From assembly GCA_031266015.1 (NCBI GenBank), contig JAISBU010000071.1:1-44293 (forward strand): a stretch of 44,293 nt of DNA. The letters run 5' to 3'. Shown here one piece after another: positions 43,227 to 44,293 of the stretch; the first letter of the stretch is position 1, and each line of letters opens with the position of its first letter. This DNA comes from Prevotellaceae bacterium. Its GTDB lineage: Bacteria; Bacteroidota; Bacteroidia; Bacteroidales; UBA932. A model generated the notes under the pieces. The model was not told the origin of the DNA. It saw only the letters and a list, made by a program, of their open reading frames with translations, and did not search any database. A program made the translations under genes and the position numbers.

Positions 43227-43481
43227 TTACCTATAAACGCTACTTCGATGGTCAATTTTAATCACTTCAACTGTAAGTATATCATCTTCAATAGTATATA
43301 TTATTCTGTAAACCCCCACACGAATACGGTATAACCCTTTAAAACCCGATAATTTTGTACAACCTGACGGACGCGGGTTTTCAGATAAACTTTTAATATG
43401 CAATGTAATAGAAATAAGGTAAATAGAACTTACCTTTTCCAAATCTTTTTTAGCAGATTTGTTAAATATTACCTTATACAT
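43227..43481 (-). CDS. RelE/ParE-superfamily toxin
   Basis: 84 residues with the family layout: YKVIFNKSAKKDLEKV at the N-terminus, then LSENPRPSGCTKLSGFKGLY, RIRVGVYRIIYTIEDDILTV and a C-terminal IKIDHRSSVYR. The Arg/Lys/Tyr residues of the last strand and the HR..VY end match RelE-like ribosome-dependent mRNA interferases. The start overlaps the upstream small gene by 8 bases, as in RelBE-type operons. It lies in repeat-rich low-coding DNA, consistent with a mobile toxin-antitoxin module. Confidence 0.88.
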   Translation of the reverse strand: MYKVIFNKSAKKDLEKVSSIYLISITLHIKSLSENPRPSGCTKLSGFKGLYRIRVGVYRIIYTIEDDILTVEVIKIDHRSSVYR

Positions 43482-43683
43482 CGCATTTTAATCCCCTTCG
43501 CTCAAATTCGGTTTTTACAACTTCATCAAAAGAGTAAGTAGGTTCTCCTTTGCGCGACATTGCCTCCAATCCATCCAAAAAATCTTCGAGCAATTGATTA
43601 CCGCCGTACATATCCAGGTCAATCTCTACATATCGGTCTTGACCGGCCACATCTTTCGTATATTTTATGCCTGCAAGTTCCAT
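43474..43683 (-). CDS. Antitoxin of the RelE/ParE-type pair
   Basis: 69 residues, acidic middle (EIDLDMYGGNQLLEDFLDGL) and a C-terminal YSFDEVVKTEFERRG segment likely to wrap the toxin. The N-terminus (GIKYTKDVAGQDRYVEIDLD) resembles small Bacteroidota antitoxins associated with RelE partners. Translationally coupled to the toxin by an 8-base overlap. A minus-strand TATCTTTG at 43705-43712 is a good promoter box 22 bases before the start. Confidence 0.8.
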   Translation of the reverse strand: MELAGIKYTKDVAGQDRYVEIDLDMYGGNQLLEDFLDGLEAMSRKGEPTYSFDEVVKTEFERRGLKCDV

Positions 43684-43704
43684 AGTAAATAAATATTACA
43701 ACTA

Positions 43705-43712
43705 CAAAGATA
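43705..43712 (-). promoter_or_regulatory. Probable promoter -7 box of the RelE-type operon
   Basis: TATCTTTG on the minus strand, exact TAnnTTTG match just before the antitoxin start. Confidence 0.5.
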
Positions 43713-43829
43713 CAACATTTTTTTCTTCCCTGAATTAATCTCTCTTTTTTGTCGCTGTTTTTTCTTTTTTTCCGCAATTATCTTAGGAAAAAACCAAGAA
43801 ATCATAACTAAAGTTACAGGAGAAAAAAC

Positions 43830-43892
43830 ATGAAAAAGAAAAAATTTACTACCGTTGCCGAATTGGAAATTATTCATACCTTTGCTCGCTGA
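43830..43892 (+). other. Very short open frame with good ribosome binding site, possible gene remnant
   Basis: 20 codons, MKKKKFTTVAELEIIHTFAR, preceded by AGGAG at proper distance. The TGA stop is followed about 30 bases later by a dispersed repeat. It may be the start of a gene truncated by the repeat, or a peptide; the sequence is too short to decide. The rest of 43713-43919 shows no gene. Confidence 0.25.
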
Positions 43893-43919
43893 AAATACAG
43901 CCCAATCCATTTTAATGAA

Positions 43920-44293
43920 CGATGTCCCCGTCATTTCGACCAAGCCCGCGAGGCACGAGCGGGCGCGTGGAAAATTTTTTTTTTCCCTCATTGCGCCGCC
44001 GTCATTTCGAGTGAAGCGCAGCGGAATCGAGAAATCTCTTTCATTTATAATTCATAATTTATAATTATCAAAATAGTGCAACGCTGAGGGCGAAGGTTCC
44101 TCCACTCCGCTACGCGGAGCCTGCCCCGAGCAAAGCCGAGGGGGTCGGAATAACGAGGCGACAGCTGTGTAGGCATGAGGTTCCTCCGCTCCGCTGCGCT
44201 CCGGTCGGAATGACGAGGCGGCGGTAAGGAAAAAAAATGTAAGTGGGGAGGATTTGCGGGGGCGACGCCCCCCCCCAAACACCCCCCCCCAAC
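43920..44293. repeat. Composite dispersed repeat cluster at window end
   Basis: Contains GTCATTTCGACCAAGCCCGC (43930-43949), GAGCGGGCGCGTGG, GTCATTTCGAGTGAAGCGCA, an AT arm (about 44038-44070), two GAGGTTCCTCC...GGTCGGAATRACGAGG units (44093-44160 and 44177-44223), an imperfect GC hairpin (44250-44280, GGGGGCG/CGCCCCC) and C-homopolymer runs up to the end. No coding sequence is supported here. Confidence 0.75.

Overview
The window is chromosomal DNA of a member of the Bacteroidota, most likely Bacteroidales. Evidence: a SusC/SusD pair, several promoter -7 boxes of the form TAnnTTTG, type IX secretion (T9SS) C-terminal sorting domains, and the rsfS-ftsH-cdsA gene order. No rRNA, tRNA or CRISPR array was seen.

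1-30456 is a starch/maltodextrin utilization locus. It starts with the 5' part of an MFS sugar transporter (minus strand, cut by the window edge). Next comes a block of three small secreted or lipoprotein genes, flanked on its far side by a broken copy of the transporter's 5' end. Then follow malQ (4-alpha-glucanotransferase with N-terminal starch-binding modules), a DUF1573 protein, a LacI-family regulator, and divergently susC-susD-susE-like. After a toxin/antitoxin-Fic-ORF6N island come a SusA-like GH13 enzyme, two large GH13 amylases with T9SS sorting domains, and a 1702-residue non-catalytic multi-domain protein, also with a T9SS domain. Similar palindromic operators (core GCAAACGNTTGC) lie before malQ, between lacI and susC, and before the second large amylase, so the LacI protein probably controls the locus. 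The inferred flow is: surface amylases and binding proteins cut starch, SusCD imports oligosaccharides, the SusA-like enzyme cuts them in the periplasm, the MFS transporter takes maltose or maltodextrins inside, and MalQ disproportionates them. A beta-sandwich-like module recurs at the start of both large amylases and twice in the giant protein. It is the best candidate in the window for an undescribed starch-binding unit.

30480-42370 is mostly housekeeping: a GNAT acetyltransferase, M3 peptidase, AI-2E-type permease, psd, cdsA, a DUF2007 protein, ftsH and rsfS on the minus strand, then birA, an SRPBCC protein, pyrE and a NUDIX hydrolase. RsfS has an unusual histone-H1-like Lys/Ala tail.

42371-44293 is repeat-rich, low-coding DNA with a RelE/ParE-type toxin-antitoxin pair and a decayed stretch resembling the C-terminus or template repeat of a diversity-generating retroelement target. 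Across the whole window, gaps between genes are filled with a dispersed composite repeat: an AT-rich arm, a CCGGTGCGCATGCG block, a CTGAGCTTGTCGAAGG block, a CTCCGGTCGGAATGACGAGG block and sometimes a strong GC hairpin. Some copies overlap gene ends.
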